A stretch of 64,000 nucleotides of DNA from Isoetes taiwanensis (Eukaryota; Streptophyta; Lycopodiopsida; Isoetales; Isoetaceae), in contig JAJEKV010000147.1 of the NCBI GenBank assembly GCA_021234155.1, positions 497,910 through 561,909 on the forward strand, written 5' to 3'. Below are positions 21,513 to 33,235 of the stretch, piece after piece. The translations under genes were made by a program, and so were the position numbers. Each line of letters opens with the position of its first letter. Positions within the stretch are counted from its first letter, which is position 1. The notes beneath the pieces are model-generated. The model had not been told where the DNA came from. It ran no database searches and saw only the letters and a list, made by a program, of their open reading frames with translations.

Positions 21513-22797
21513 CATAGCTGAGTGAAGAAAATTTGATCCTCTTACCTGGAAGTATGAAGAACACAGAAGTTAAGGATCAACATTCATAAAACTTGCTTTC
21601 GCTAGTTGACATTTTTTGAGATCTAACAACAGTAAATTTAGGAGCAGATAAACTCATGCCTTAACAAATTTCAGAGCAACAATAACAATTTGCCGTGTTA
21701 TCTTCTCAAATGTACAACACGATCTGTGGACTCAATAATGAATGTAATGCATTTCAAAGAGCGCATTCTGCTTGGCAATGTTTCATAGTACTTGTCCAAA
21801 TAACATAGTCGTACAATCAATTTTTCCTACAAAATGCATATTAGCCAAAATATAGATGTGAACTGCTCGCATTATCCTACTCCTATATAAGTAGATAATA
21901 AGACATCCTATCAAATATCAAACATGTATTCATACTTTGGTCATTTCACGCATCCCGTAAAACTAAACTCAGCATCTCTAGACCTATCTACCAATGCAAG
22001 AGGGACTTACTTTTCTTATAAGGCTGCACTTACAGCAGGATCATTATATTCAATGATGAAAGCCAACAGAGCATAAAACTATTCAGATCAACCAAAGATT
22101 TCATCTCAAACCTGAATAGAAGCATGTGATATGATAATATTAGTTTGTTAAGCATCCTCAGCTATATCTTCCAGCCGAAAGTGCAAAGCTTAGCAAAACC
22201 AGCAGGATTTCAATACTTCTGGAACAATCATTTACCTCTGCGTTTTTTCTGCCTTGAGCTTGAGCTATAACGGTAAAAAAACCCAGTTAAAGAGGCATGA
22301 ACACTGGCCTTACTGTATCTTCTTGTGCCATGCCAAATGCCGACCAAATGAGATTTACTTGGAGCACTACTGGAAGAAGTGAATAATGCCAAACCCCTGC
22401 CAAACCAAATGACCGGAATACTGCAACTGACCCGGCAACTGAATACTGCAACTTAATACCGGTGAATACTGCAACTGAGACCGGAAAAAGAGACTAATGC
22501 CAGATGTCGAAAAGCTCCCAGGAGCTCTCGAATGCTAGAACCTCAGTGGTACTCCGGTGGTACTGCAGACCGCCCGAGATCGGGAGCCCCTCGAAGTTTA
22601 CTCGACCAAAAAAAAAAGGGGCATAATACGAAAATATGGGGGTAGACCATTGCATCCTACCCCCTAACGTACCTAGCCATTTTTCGACCCCTATGTCATC
22701 CGTACGTATACGTACGGAAATACCTCAAATTAAACCCCCTTCCGTACACGCACGTATTTTATACGGTACCATTGTGTGCACCCCCCGGGATCACCTC

Positions 22798-25700
22798 TGG
22801 TCATGCCAAAAGCATAAACCTTGACCTAATTCAGTGTCCTCCTAATAGAGTTTGACTTATATAGCCGCCACATTGACACTCCCTATTGCCGGGATACCTA
22901 GAAAGGAGCTAGAGTCTAGAGCTGCCCAAGTCACCTCATGTGTAGAGATTGGACTCCCCCAAACCAACTTTGTTAGGACCTTAGAGTATGCCTCAAACAT
23001 CATGGAGGTTTTGCAAAACAACCCTCATGTCATGCCATACCACACGTCCTAATATCCATAGACTTGGAGATTATAGATATGTCTCCAGTAATGCTGCTCA
23101 AGCCATCTTGCTTGCTTATAGAGCCCAAAATGTTGTAGGAGAGCCCTTCAAGTAGACCCTTAGACTCTAGAATATCTGGCGTTACTTTTTGAAGGACGGG
23201 GCTAGAGCCACAGAAGAGGTAGAGGCGCAACCCCTTGAAGACATCAAGGTCCCAACCGACGTACAGACAGATAAGGAGAGGAGACCAAAAAGGCAGACCC
23301 AAGAGAGGGAAGCACAACGACAAACACCTAAACTGACAAACGAGTAGAACAGGACACCATCGGCCTAGCATCAATCTTCATCAAATGGGAAGGATATTTG
23401 GTAACCAGCGGCATCAAGAATTTTCTAGATGTCAACCTCTCGGCTACCACGTCCATGAGCTCACATCAGAAAGAGGATCTCGGCGCCTTCACCAACTCGG
23501 ACGCACATGAGTTTCAAATGGAAGAACGCAAGGCGACAAAATCTCTGAGGTGCAGGGAAGGCGTTAGAATCGATACCGCATTAGCATCACGAGCTAGGGC
23601 CAGAAGGCATAATCTTCTGTCGAGGAGAGAAGTCATGGCGACACAGGAGCGTATAGAAACCGGAGGGAAGACCACCACGACCTTGCAGCCCAGTAGCTCA
23701 AGCGAATGTCATGCAATGTCAACAAAAGGAGCAAACCAAGCTACGCAACCACAAAGCACCTAAGGCTGACGGGACAAGCTTCCGGCTCCCTTGCACCGGG
23801 GAGAACTTTCATCGGTTCCAAAAAGTAGGAGACCATGAGGGGAGGAGACGATATCGGGGAAGGAACATCTCCGACTTGAAGGCCTATATCGGCATTAGGG
23901 GGCAAGATCAAGGAGGGAGCATATTCTCGCTCAAACAAGAATTCGGACCCGAAACACCTAGAAACCAAAGAAAGGGCGACCAACCCACGCCAGCCGAGTA
24001 CGAGACTTCGAATGGATAGGACCCAAAGGGCGGAGGAGACGACCTAGCCGGCGGTACAAATCATGCAAAGGCGACCAAAAGGAGCTATGATAGGTGCAAT
24101 GAAGATGATCACACTTCCGGGCACAAGAGAGGCACCCCGGAATGGAGCAAAGCCCAAGCACAGCGAGGAGTTGCACTCGTAAATTCAACGCTGAAGGAAT
24201 GACAATGCACGCCTACAGACCCGATCTCTCGAGCTTGAAGATATTCAAGAATGGTTGGATCGCAACAGCCCGGTGATCCTACTCAAAGCGATCAAGCGGC
24301 CGCACAACGGCAACCTTGCAGCGACACAACCGCATGTAGGGATGTTGGCGGTCACCGCATTCCTCACGGCGAATATACACATTAAGGAGGAGCATCTTTC
24401 TCAAGGGATCACATCGACAAACACTCTTCGCGAACTAGCGTGGCGAACTCGGATCAGACATGAAGCTCAACAATAGTAGCAAAGCGTCTCAAGGAATCCT
24501 TGAGTCAACCGTAAGCGAAGAAGATGCAATAAAAACAGAAGAATCAAACGCGATAGGAGGAGGGGAAATCCTAAAGGAGTATAAACATTTAAGTAGATCT
24601 TCGTAGTTGTTTTGGAAAAGTGGATGAATTAAAATCCCAATGTAAATGTGTATATGTGTATTGTATACCTCGGATGTTCACAGATATAGTGGAGAAACAT
24701 GTACAGTCATGTTTTATGGATTTAGCACTTAGATCAGGAAGCTCCTTCACTTCGACTACCAAAAGAGGAAGCAAGGAAGCACAACAATAGCCCAAGATCA
24801 AAATGGAAGAGCAAGTACGAGGGAGAAACGATGGAGGCCAAGCAAACCTTCGACTCCAAACACTTAGGAAGTGCCCTCAAGTAGAAGACCGCTCGTCCAC
24901 CCAATGTCGAGAACAAAAGACAACACCGGTCATGTCAAGATCATCGCCGCTGCACCGGGACATCGTCGGGGGCTTAACACTACCTCTTGTGACAGCAACA
25001 ACACTTGACAAACTTATGACACGAAAGTGGCCTCAACAATAGGAGGAACGCCACAACAACGAGCCAACTAAGAAGGCAACATCTCGACAACCATAATTCC
25101 ACCTTGTGGTAATATAGGGTGATGCGCTATGACACGTGTATTAGATGGAGATGCACTTACGAAAAGCCATCTGCGACGAGGAGATATGCCTTCAACAACT
25201 AGGTGATGGCCGTCAGGTACTCCTACCAGTAATTAGAATAGAAGAAGCCGATCATACCTCCGACATGTGGCATGTCAAACGCCCAAGGTAGAGGCATTCG
25301 ACACCTTAACGACAAGGATAGCAACTCGAAGCACCTTCGCAAAAAGAGAGTTCAAGATAATAGCGGGCTATTCAACGGCATGGGAGTATATTTAAAGGCG
25401 GTACTCCTTCAACTCAAGGGTCAAGCTGCTTGCAGATATAAGGATCCATCATCCCGGACAATATAGCCGCCAGGGAGGAGAGCCATGATGCTTTTACTTG
25501 CCGAGAGACCGACATGCATAGAGGGACAAAGGTCGAACCGAAAGCTGGAGAAGTGTTAGCAACCGACTTCTTCCACGAGCTCCCTAGAGGCTTGGGGAGG
25601 ATCAAAACCGGCGAGCACAATCAAAGCCACGGAAGGTACCTCAAGACAAAAAGGCGGCATAGTGAAAGCGTGACAACGCGTCAAGCCATGTGATCGAGGG

Positions 25701-28250
25701 ATCAAACAAGGAAGTTTGGGCTTCGATGGAGAAGCAACTAGGCTTAGGCGAGCCGATGACTTGCACGTGGACTTGCATGCAACTTGGTGAACCCAAGGAT
25801 GGGCGATTCAAAGAACAAGCTGCGCAGAAGAGAACAACTCCGGAGGAGTATAGCCAAAGGAAGCGCCGCAGACCTCAAGAGGCGCCTCCAAATAGCTTCG
25901 AAAGTATCATGAAGGGGGATAATTACGCCCAGAACGGGATCGAAGCGGTAACCGAAATGTTGAAGCATCAACGACCATCACACCTTTAGTTAGAATGTGA
26001 TCCAAAGCGTGTTGTGCCATAGCCGACAAACATCGGAGGGCCCAAGTACATCAACAAGTTACCCCCAGTATGAAGTGACGCACAAATAGGAGGATATGGA
26101 TCGTCGGCACCATTGCACCGGGAGGAACACCGATGACATTGCCAAGGAATAGGTGTGCAACTTCGGAGGGAGGCACAAGGGGACCTAATAGCTAGTAGTA
26201 ATTGTAATTATGTAAGCTATATGTTTTGCATGTATAGTTCCTGTTATTCCTTCCCTCCCATAGCATAACGGATCAAAAGAAGAGATGTCAGGCAATTTGC
26301 AGGGGTGAAGCAATCCACATCCTCAACACTCTTCGGGCAACACGATAGCGACAAGAGGACTCGACGTATGAGACATCGATGGAGTCGAAGAAACAATATC
26401 GGACACAGAGTCGTTAGCTGCCAAGACAAAGAGTTCAAGATGAAAAACCTTTTTTTTCAACGGCGCCACCTTCAGGCTTTTGAAAAGAGGCATGGAAGAT
26501 TTCAAGTGATCAACTACACCAGCAAGCCACCAGCAATGAAAGGCTTCTAACGAATAAAGTCAACCTCTACATCAAAGAGGATCCACCGTCAAGGAGACTG
26601 AAGTATCGAGCGACTCGGAAGAACGTTACCTTGCTATTTCAAGCAGGCAACGAGTGGATGAGCTTCTAGCAAGCTCAAGCATCTAAGGCCATGGGGCCTA
26701 GTAGGTTAAATGTAGGGATGGTAACATCCATATTGGGATTAGAAGGCATTGTTAGACATTCTCGCCGAAAGGATTGCCCCAATATTGAGCTAAGCGTCAA
26801 ATATTGGGAAGGAAACGCATAGGAGTAACTAAAATTATACACGATTGTTAACAGACATCCAACATATTGAAACCACTTGGTGAGATTGATCACCTCGCTA
26901 AGAAGGAATCATTACTAGGATAATTGTTGACCATGTATAAATCTAGTACCTCCAAAAGAATAATCTAACCGAAAGAAAAGAAGTAATCTAACAAGTCCGG
27001 CCAACTTGTTACGGCGACATCAATTGATTGGTAGGAATATTCCAAGAATTTAAATAAGTAAGAAAGGGGGAATCTCTAGAATATAAAAGAATAGTACATG
27101 TAAGATACATCTAAAATAACAATTATAGTAATCAAATAGTCTTTTGAGACAAAAGGAATTGTCATGATGACAAAACCTTGTGGTTTAGAATCGTTCTAAC
27201 TAAATAGGTAACCCATAACTATATTGAAATAAATGATAACATAATATGTGCATCCATCTTAGATGATTATATATGTCAGCTAAGGCTAGTAAATTAATGC
27301 GCTAAGTAAGAAGCGTATAACCTCTTAAGGGGAGAGAATAGATATGACGTTGTGTACAACGTCATTAAAGGATCTTGAGGACCATTTTCTTTTTGAAGAA
27401 AGTGGGAGGGCTCAATCTTATGATTGAAGCATTACTTGCATCAAATTGACCGGCCCGTAGAATAGAGTTCACTCGGCAATGGGCGAAGAAGAGAATAGAG
27501 CGTAAATTTGGATAGATACCTTAGTGCTCGGTGGCCTTCAACGCGGCGAGACCGGCGTAGTAGCTAACTATACCAAGGAATGGAGCAAAGCGTAGGGAGC
27601 AAGCGACCAAGTCATCTCCAAATTACCGACGCAAGGCTCAATGGGTGGATGCATTCTAGCCTTAGGTAAGGCGTGTGCATGCATTATAAGCTTTAATGTA
27701 TCTTATAAATAAGTTACATATAGATCCTAATAATTGCATAGAAATTACTGTACGTATATGTATCATACCGAAATAAGTTAAATAACAACGATAATGGAGG
27801 TAGCATGTTAATTAATCCTTCGCAAGGATGAAATTCCTTCCAAGGATAGCTATATGACCTCGGGGTCCTTATAAATATAAATAGAAAATAGAATTCGGAT
27901 ATACTTAAGTGCATCTTAGGGATATACTTCCAAGGGTAATGCAAGACCCAAGGAAGAGAATAAGAAGCACATCTAATTCTTGTGTATGATAATTAAAACC
28001 TTCTCTATGTAACAATAGGTCTAAAATCAGGGTTATTGTTTAAATAATCGCGATCTAAAAGTAATTAAATATTGTAAAGCTTAGAGTAAATATAATTGTA
28101 CTATCGGAAGTAATGCATCCGATACTATGATAATGTTAATTCATAAATATTACCTTAGGGTAATTATGTAAATCACATGCAATTAAAGGAGCCAAAAAAA
28201 AAAACGGCCGGGCATGTCGATTTGTGTAGATCTATAGCTTGCCTAGTTAA
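22798..28250 (+). other. Internal region of the LTR element without recognisable gag-pol
   Basis: About 5.4 kb, purine-rich on the plus strand. Only short ORFs occur (for example 23398-23763, 25690-25989) and none shows a protease DSG, reverse-transcriptase (Y/F)xDD, RNase H or integrase signature by eye. The basic, charged short frames could be heavily shifted gag-pol remnants. The element is therefore either a long non-autonomous derivative (LARD-like) or decayed beyond recognition. Confidence 0.5.
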
Positions 28251-28260
28251 GTATAATCTA

Positions 28261-28293
28261 CGCATGCAACCTATGAGGTAAGGGTTGCATGCG
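28261..28293. repeat. 11-bp perfect inverted repeat
   Basis: CGCATGCAACC (28261-28271) and its complement (28283-28293) are separated by 11 nt. A stable hairpin is possible; role unknown. Confidence 0.75.
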
Positions 28294-28754
28294 TTGTTAC
28301 CGATGATGAGATTACTACGGTGATCTCAGGGGGCGTGGTGTAATGTCAATGTAGGCATGACCGTGGTTCGCTTGGAAAGTCTACTTGTCCCCACGAAGTA
28401 GGCGACCTCGGAGAGAAAGGAGGTCATTGAGGAATGCATTGATAGGAAAAGCACCTCTAGCCCCATATATGCTTTGATAGGAGGAATCGGCCTTCACGCC
28501 CCATATACGGGAAGGACCTATCCTCCACGTTGGGCAACTAAAGGTGTAGGCATGAGCGGCATCTGGGCATTATAGGTATTTGTCTCCTGGCCCCGATGGA
28601 AGAATCATCCTCTTCCCTGTAGGAGATTAGCCATGCATTCATGTAGATAGGTGGGGTGGTCACCATATAACCAAAATTTTAATTAATATAAATGGTAATA
28701 GCGTAGTGTTGACTGCAGCAGCCAATAAGAGCGCACGGAGGGCCACGAGGTCGA

Positions 28755-29290
28755 ACTCATGAAGACTTGCAACACAAATTTTGTTATAGCGTGTTGCAAG
28801 GGATGAAGAGTACCTTAGAAGTGTAAATTTTGTATGAAATTGATAAACTTTGATAAACTTAAATGTTGTATTAAGTAAGGTTAATAATTACCTTGCGTGG
28901 ATTAAGTTATGAAATCATAAGTTAATTGGATAATGAAATAGTACAGTAATGTCTTAAACATTACCTTAGAGTAATTCTAATAATTAAGATAGTAAGTATG
29001 TAATTATAGATATTGTAAAATTAATATGAGATTTTTTAAGGTGCGAAGACTTGCAACACAAATTTTGTTGGAATGTGTTGCAAGGAATGAAGAGCACCTT
29101 AAATAATAATTGTATATGAAAGTGTTAAATTGTGATAAACTAAATGTTGTGATAACGGAGACTAATAAGTACCTTGTTTTAATAGAAGTTACGATTTGAC
29201 AAGTTATTTGATAATGTAATGGCGTAATAATGATTTAAAAATATTACCTTAAGGTAATCTTAATAAATGTGTAAGTATTATAGTAGTATA
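28755..29290 (+). repeat. 284-bp tandem duplication with conserved hairpins
   Basis: GAAGACTTGCAACACAAATT starts at 28761 and at 29045, and similarity continues through an AATGTTGT...TACCTT...TTACCTTA-(G/A)GTAAT series to about 29290. In both copies CTTGCAACAC pairs with GTGTTGCAAG across a 15-nt loop (28766-28775 with 28791-28800; 29050-29059 with 29075-29084). The stems are identical while the surroundings have diverged. The pair lies just before the polypurine tract and 3' LTR. Confidence 0.75.
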
Positions 29291-29325
29291 TCGTATGCAT
29301 CAGGTTGATTGCAGGTTAGGAAGAT

Positions 29326-29386
29326 TCCAAGGTGGGGAGACCCCGATCGATGCCGCTGGACAAACATCATTTCAAGGTGGGGAGAA
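29326..29386 (+). other. Polypurine tract (duplicated) before the 3' LTR
   Basis: AAGGTGGGGAGA occurs at about 29329-29340 and again at 29374-29385, the second directly before the LTR start TGTGGCG. The second is the expected plus-strand primer; the first looks like a duplicate. Confidence 0.75.
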
Positions 29387-30892
29387 TGTGGCGTTCGATC
29401 GATATACACGGTCTCAAGACATATACCGTCTTCGCGACCGCATTACCGCATTTCGCCGCCCAATCGGCGGTATGCGCCGATGTGTACCAAGCAAGGTAAG
29501 CCCTAGGGGCAACTTGCAATGGTGCGCCATTACTTTAGCAATGCGCGCACTTTTAGACCTTTAACCCATTAAAGGTAGACCAAGGGTCATGGAAACCCTA
29601 AACCTAGCCCGATAGCCTACATAAGGCACCAAACCCTAACTTTCCCTTTTTAGCCCACGGACCTTCCGGAGCTCCGATTCGGCGGCCTAAGGAGTCAATT
29701 CCAACTCCCACGATCTGTCCAGGCGCTGACTTGTCGGATCGTCCTCCCGACCGCATTTGGCCGAGCAGAGACATGGACACCTTTGGATCGAGAGGAGTGA
29801 ACCGGGGATCGGTATTTAGTTGATTGAATAGCCTAAACCTTATTCCAGCCTTCGAACCGGTAGGTTTAGCCTATTAAATCACCCCTAGTAGCCAAGCAGA
29901 TCCTGAGATTGACTCTAACTAAAGAACCTAACTCTATGTATGATATAGATTAGTTCTTATTCTTTAGTTCTATGATGATGTGATGGACGGATGAATTCTG
30001 TGAACTCATTGTATTGGGAAGGGGGGTAGAGACTTGAAGCTTAGTAGATGATGCTCCTAGATAGTCCCTCTTAGTGCATTACTAGATTTCGGCTGTGTGT
30101 CTGAGGAGCCCACCTGGTTGTGAGTGAAGGGGCCAGACTGGCTTAGAATGAGGTTCGTGTTCTAACCCTTGACCGATCCCTCTGGTGTGTAAGGCCTACC
30201 GGGGATCAGAGTGACTAGGTCTAATGGCTTGCCACTGAGTGTGGGTAAGGCATGGGCTCGACACCCATGGAGTGATGCGTCACTCTCCAGTGGGTTGAAG
30301 TCGAATAAGGGCAGTGGCCCTCTAGTCACCTTGGGTTAGCATGTAGATCTCTGGAGGAAGTGATCCCTACCTGCCCCATCGGGACTGGGGAGATGTAACC
30401 CGGGAATAGCCCCTTTGGCTATGCACCGGGCTACTGATCAGTCCCAACACTTTTCAACCTACTCGCAAAGTGTGCAGTGTGGAGGGGCGGATGGAGTGGA
30501 CAACCCTAAGCCATGTTCTTATGCCAGCCCAATCCATTGTCATGATTCATGCCTCTTGAACTCACGGAGACCAAGCTTGTCGGTCATCCCCCCGAGTCCC
30601 GAGCCTTGGGTAGGAACTTCCTTGTATTGTCTTTGATCTTTGTCTATGCAGATGTTGATGTGCCACCCTTCGAGGTGGAAATATATGATGTTATGTTACC
30701 GACGTGTATGTTTACGCTTCGCAGCCTAGGTAGGCCCCGAGGGAGGCGGGGTAAAATGACCCTTCACTCTTCCCAATTGTGGACTCTAGGCGGTCCGCGT
30801 TGATATGTGGAGGCCCCGTGATCGGTGTGGAGCTGGTGCGGGGATGAACTCTGTTTGTATACGGTGCGGACATCATTATAACAGTAGGGGAC
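29387..30892 (+). repeat. 3' LTR of the large LTR element
   Basis: Homologous to 16234-17787 along about 1.5 kb in the same orientation. Its last recognisable shared bases are AGTAGGGGACG; the terminal TCACA seen in the 5' LTR is missing and LINE C sequence follows. No matching 5-bp target duplication remains (GCATT precedes the 5' LTR; CGTCC follows here), so the right edge seems to have been eroded. Confidence 0.88.
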
Positions 30893-31480
30893 GCGTCCTG
30901 GCGGAGTTAATCCCATGCTCACGAGGGGCCCACACCACTACCTGTGCACCCATCTACCCATGAAAAAGCGCAGGGTGATTGCTTCCATTCGCACAGGTGC
31001 ACACCACCTCCGCATTGAGATAGGAAGATGGATTCGAGAGCCGCGTGAGGACAGAGTCTATCAATGCTGTCAACAGGTCGCCATTGAGGATGAAAGTCAC
31101 GCCCTCCAGGCCTGTCCGACGTACGAGCATATCCGGGCTCGGTATGCTCGGTTAGTTGTGCCCCATCAGGCCTTGCATGAGCTACTGAGCACGGCCTCTG
31201 TAGGCTTGTTGGGATCGTACCTCCGGGAGGTAATGGATACGCGGACTCAGTTATGCCCCCCTGTCCGATATTAACCTCAGCTGTACTTGTGATTATGTAT
31301 ATAACTGTGCAGTATGTCAGCATCCTTATTGCTACTAAGGTTTTTCCCCCGAAAACCCTTCGGGGCGGGGGTTTTTTAATCCTGGTAGTAATACGCCTGC
31401 TGCTCTCTCTTTGTACTTGGGTCCCATAGGCCAGTTGGTCTCCGTGGACGATAAAATCATATTCTATTCTATTCTATTTT
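30893..31480 (+). mobile_element. LINE C, 3' portion with (ATTCT)n tail
   Basis: Completes the LINE interrupted at 16233: the end of ORF2, then about 190 bp of 3' untranslated sequence, then CCGTGGACGATAAAA and a tandem (ATTCT)n tail near 31460-31480. The hairpin-like block GGTTTTTCCCCCGAAAACCC...GGGGGTTTTTTAATCCTGG is shared with the tails at 655-855 and 45235-45320. Confidence 0.8.
30915..31274 (+). pseudogene. LINE C ORF2 C-terminal zinc-knuckle fragment
   Basis: The open frame has RRVIASIRTGAHHLRIEIGRW followed by a CC-x-H-x-C finger (YQCCQQ...EDESHALQACP). This is the usual C-terminal end of LINE replicases, thought to help bind the RNA. The ATG at 30915 is internal to the original gene, so this is the tail of ORF2 and not an independent gene. 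It lies immediately right of the 3' LTR. Confidence 0.75.
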
Positions 31481-32290
31481 ACGTTTTTATTATCCTAGAA
31501 ATTCTCTTGCTATTCAAGTTTGTCCAAAATATTTTGTGTACTGTAGTCATTATTTTCAATTATCTAAATGGTGTATTTAGTTTTTTAGGCCCGAGGAGAA
31601 ATAACTAATATGGAGAGATTGACAATTGGAGCATTAGTTGTCGTTGATGTCCATCCTAGGGACGTGGTGACCTTACTGAAAGAGCGGAGTGTTTCAAGTG
31701 ACACTGGCTTTGAATGGCTTAGCTAGTTGCGATACTACTTGGAGGATGAAGAGGTCTGTACATAATGTTTCTTGGGTGTGCGTAACATGGGTAGGCTGCA
31801 TTCTTGAAGTGGCTCGCTAACATGCCAAGCATTTTCTCGTAATGGCGTAATGGCCAGTAAAACCTGAAGTATACTAAATACTACATCCTTGAAATGGCAC
31901 CAAATAGAACATTTATGTTCTGCACATTATCATAGTTACAAAAGGAACAGTGCAGCTCGCAATGGATTAGCAGACGTCGAAGAAACATAGTGGACAAATT
32001 GCAACCTTAACGGATAAAAACTCAAACATAAAAAAAAAACAGAAAACGATAGAAAGGAGAGGAATGTACGATGACATACCGGAGACGGTCGATCAAGCCG
32101 ATTCTTGGAAGGCGATCAAGCAGATTCTTAGGAGGAATGCGGATGAGCAACCGTGCCCACAACCCACCCTATTTATCTATATGGAAGACCAAACACAATC
32201 AGACACGTAATTCGACCTGCCATTATTATCACGATCTTATTACGATCATTGCATACGACACTACATATTTCACAGATAATGACAGAGGAA
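31481..32290. other. AT-rich non-coding DNA
   Basis: No gene or family recognised; an A9 run at about 32031-32039. Confidence 0.4.
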
Positions 32291-32596
32291 GGTCTAGAAC
32301 ATTGGCATAAATGCTGGCAGTCACAATATTCACAGCTGTGCACATTGGATTATGGATACTTCAATCTATCTTCTCTGCAAAATCTGCACCAAGATAAGCA
32401 TTAATCTTCCATTAGATTTTCTTGCATCATTCCTCTCATAAACATCAAGGTCTAGAACATTGGGATAAATGCTGGCAGAGTCACAAATGTTCACAGCTGT
32501 GCACACTTCAATCGTTTTTCTCTGCAAGATCTGCACCAAGGCAAGCAACAATCTTCCATTAGATTTTCTTTCATCATCCCTCTCATAAACATCACG
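32291..32596. repeat. 158-bp tandem duplication
   Basis: GGTCTAGAACATTGG starts at 32291 and at 32449. The shared part includes ATAAATGCTGGCAG, TTCACAGCTGTGCAC and the CTTCCATTAGATTTTCTT block. The second copy lacks a short segment near its middle. Confidence 0.85.
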
Positions 32597-33235
32597 TCAT
32601 GTCTATTCCTATGATATATTGTACATCTTTAATCATTCCATATACAAATGCTTAGAGCTGTATTAAAGTCTTAAAACATTACTCCTGCAGCTCAGCTACT
32701 GTCAACATCTGCCTTCCATCATTTAACTGACAGATACAATATCACATCTACTTGTTTCATTTAATATGCGTACCATCTCTTTATATGACGTATGATAAAA
32801 TACATAGGAAAACTTTCAAATGTTTGGCTAAAGTTGAATAATTTTCCTTTACTAGTTTTGAATGTTTGTGGCTATTTTTTGTTTAAATCTTTATATGAAC
32901 TTTAGCCAAACATTTATGCTATGCCAAACTTTTTATTGTACGAACATATCAATAATAGAAATCTACTAGTTGGAGAACAAAAAACTGTCCATCTAATATA
33001 GTATTAGCAACCTTTATTCCATAATCTCATGAATAATCTCATATTTTACATTAGCTATTAAAAAGTATGGCTAATCTATCCCTAAATGCATAGGAAAACT
33101 TTCGAACGTTTGGCTAAAGTGGAAGAATTTTTCCTCTCCTTCTTTCTTATGTTTGGCTAAACCTTGGTGTAAGGGAGGTCAACTTTGAAAATATTTGGCG
33201 ATTTTTTCCTTTTTTCCAAGGTTGTATGTTGGAAA
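32597..33235. repeat. AT-rich stretch with repeated GTTTGGCTAAAGT motif
   Basis: CATAGGAAAACTTTC(A/G)AA(T/C)GTTTGGCTAAAGT occurs near 32802 and 33088, and an inverted ACTTTAGCCAAACATTT near 32899. This could be the remains of a small inverted-repeat element. No coding signal. Confidence 0.45.

Larger units (their letters stand above)
18961..22789. mobile_element. TIR DNA transposon, 3.8 kb, with 8-bp target duplication
   Basis: The two ends are a perfect 13-bp inverted repeat: CCCGGGGGGTGCA at 18961-18973 and its complement at 22777-22789. Both are flanked by the perfect direct repeat ATCACCTC (18953-18960 and 22790-22797). A second, imperfect inverted match lies inside (CTCGATTAACTTC near 19219; its counterpart near 22590). 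An 8-bp duplication fits the hAT superfamily best, though P-type elements also make 8 bp and the end sequence is not typical hAT CA(G)GG. No transposase is recognisable, so it appears non-autonomous. It sits inside the LTR element and so is younger than it. Confidence 0.85.

Noticed and set aside
30415-30803. Short plus-strand ORFs as genes
   Set aside because: They lie inside the 3' LTR and the counterpart in the 5' LTR does not keep them open.
30915-31274. Independent 119-codon gene
   Set aside because: It is the C-terminal tail of LINE C ORF2; the ATG is internal.
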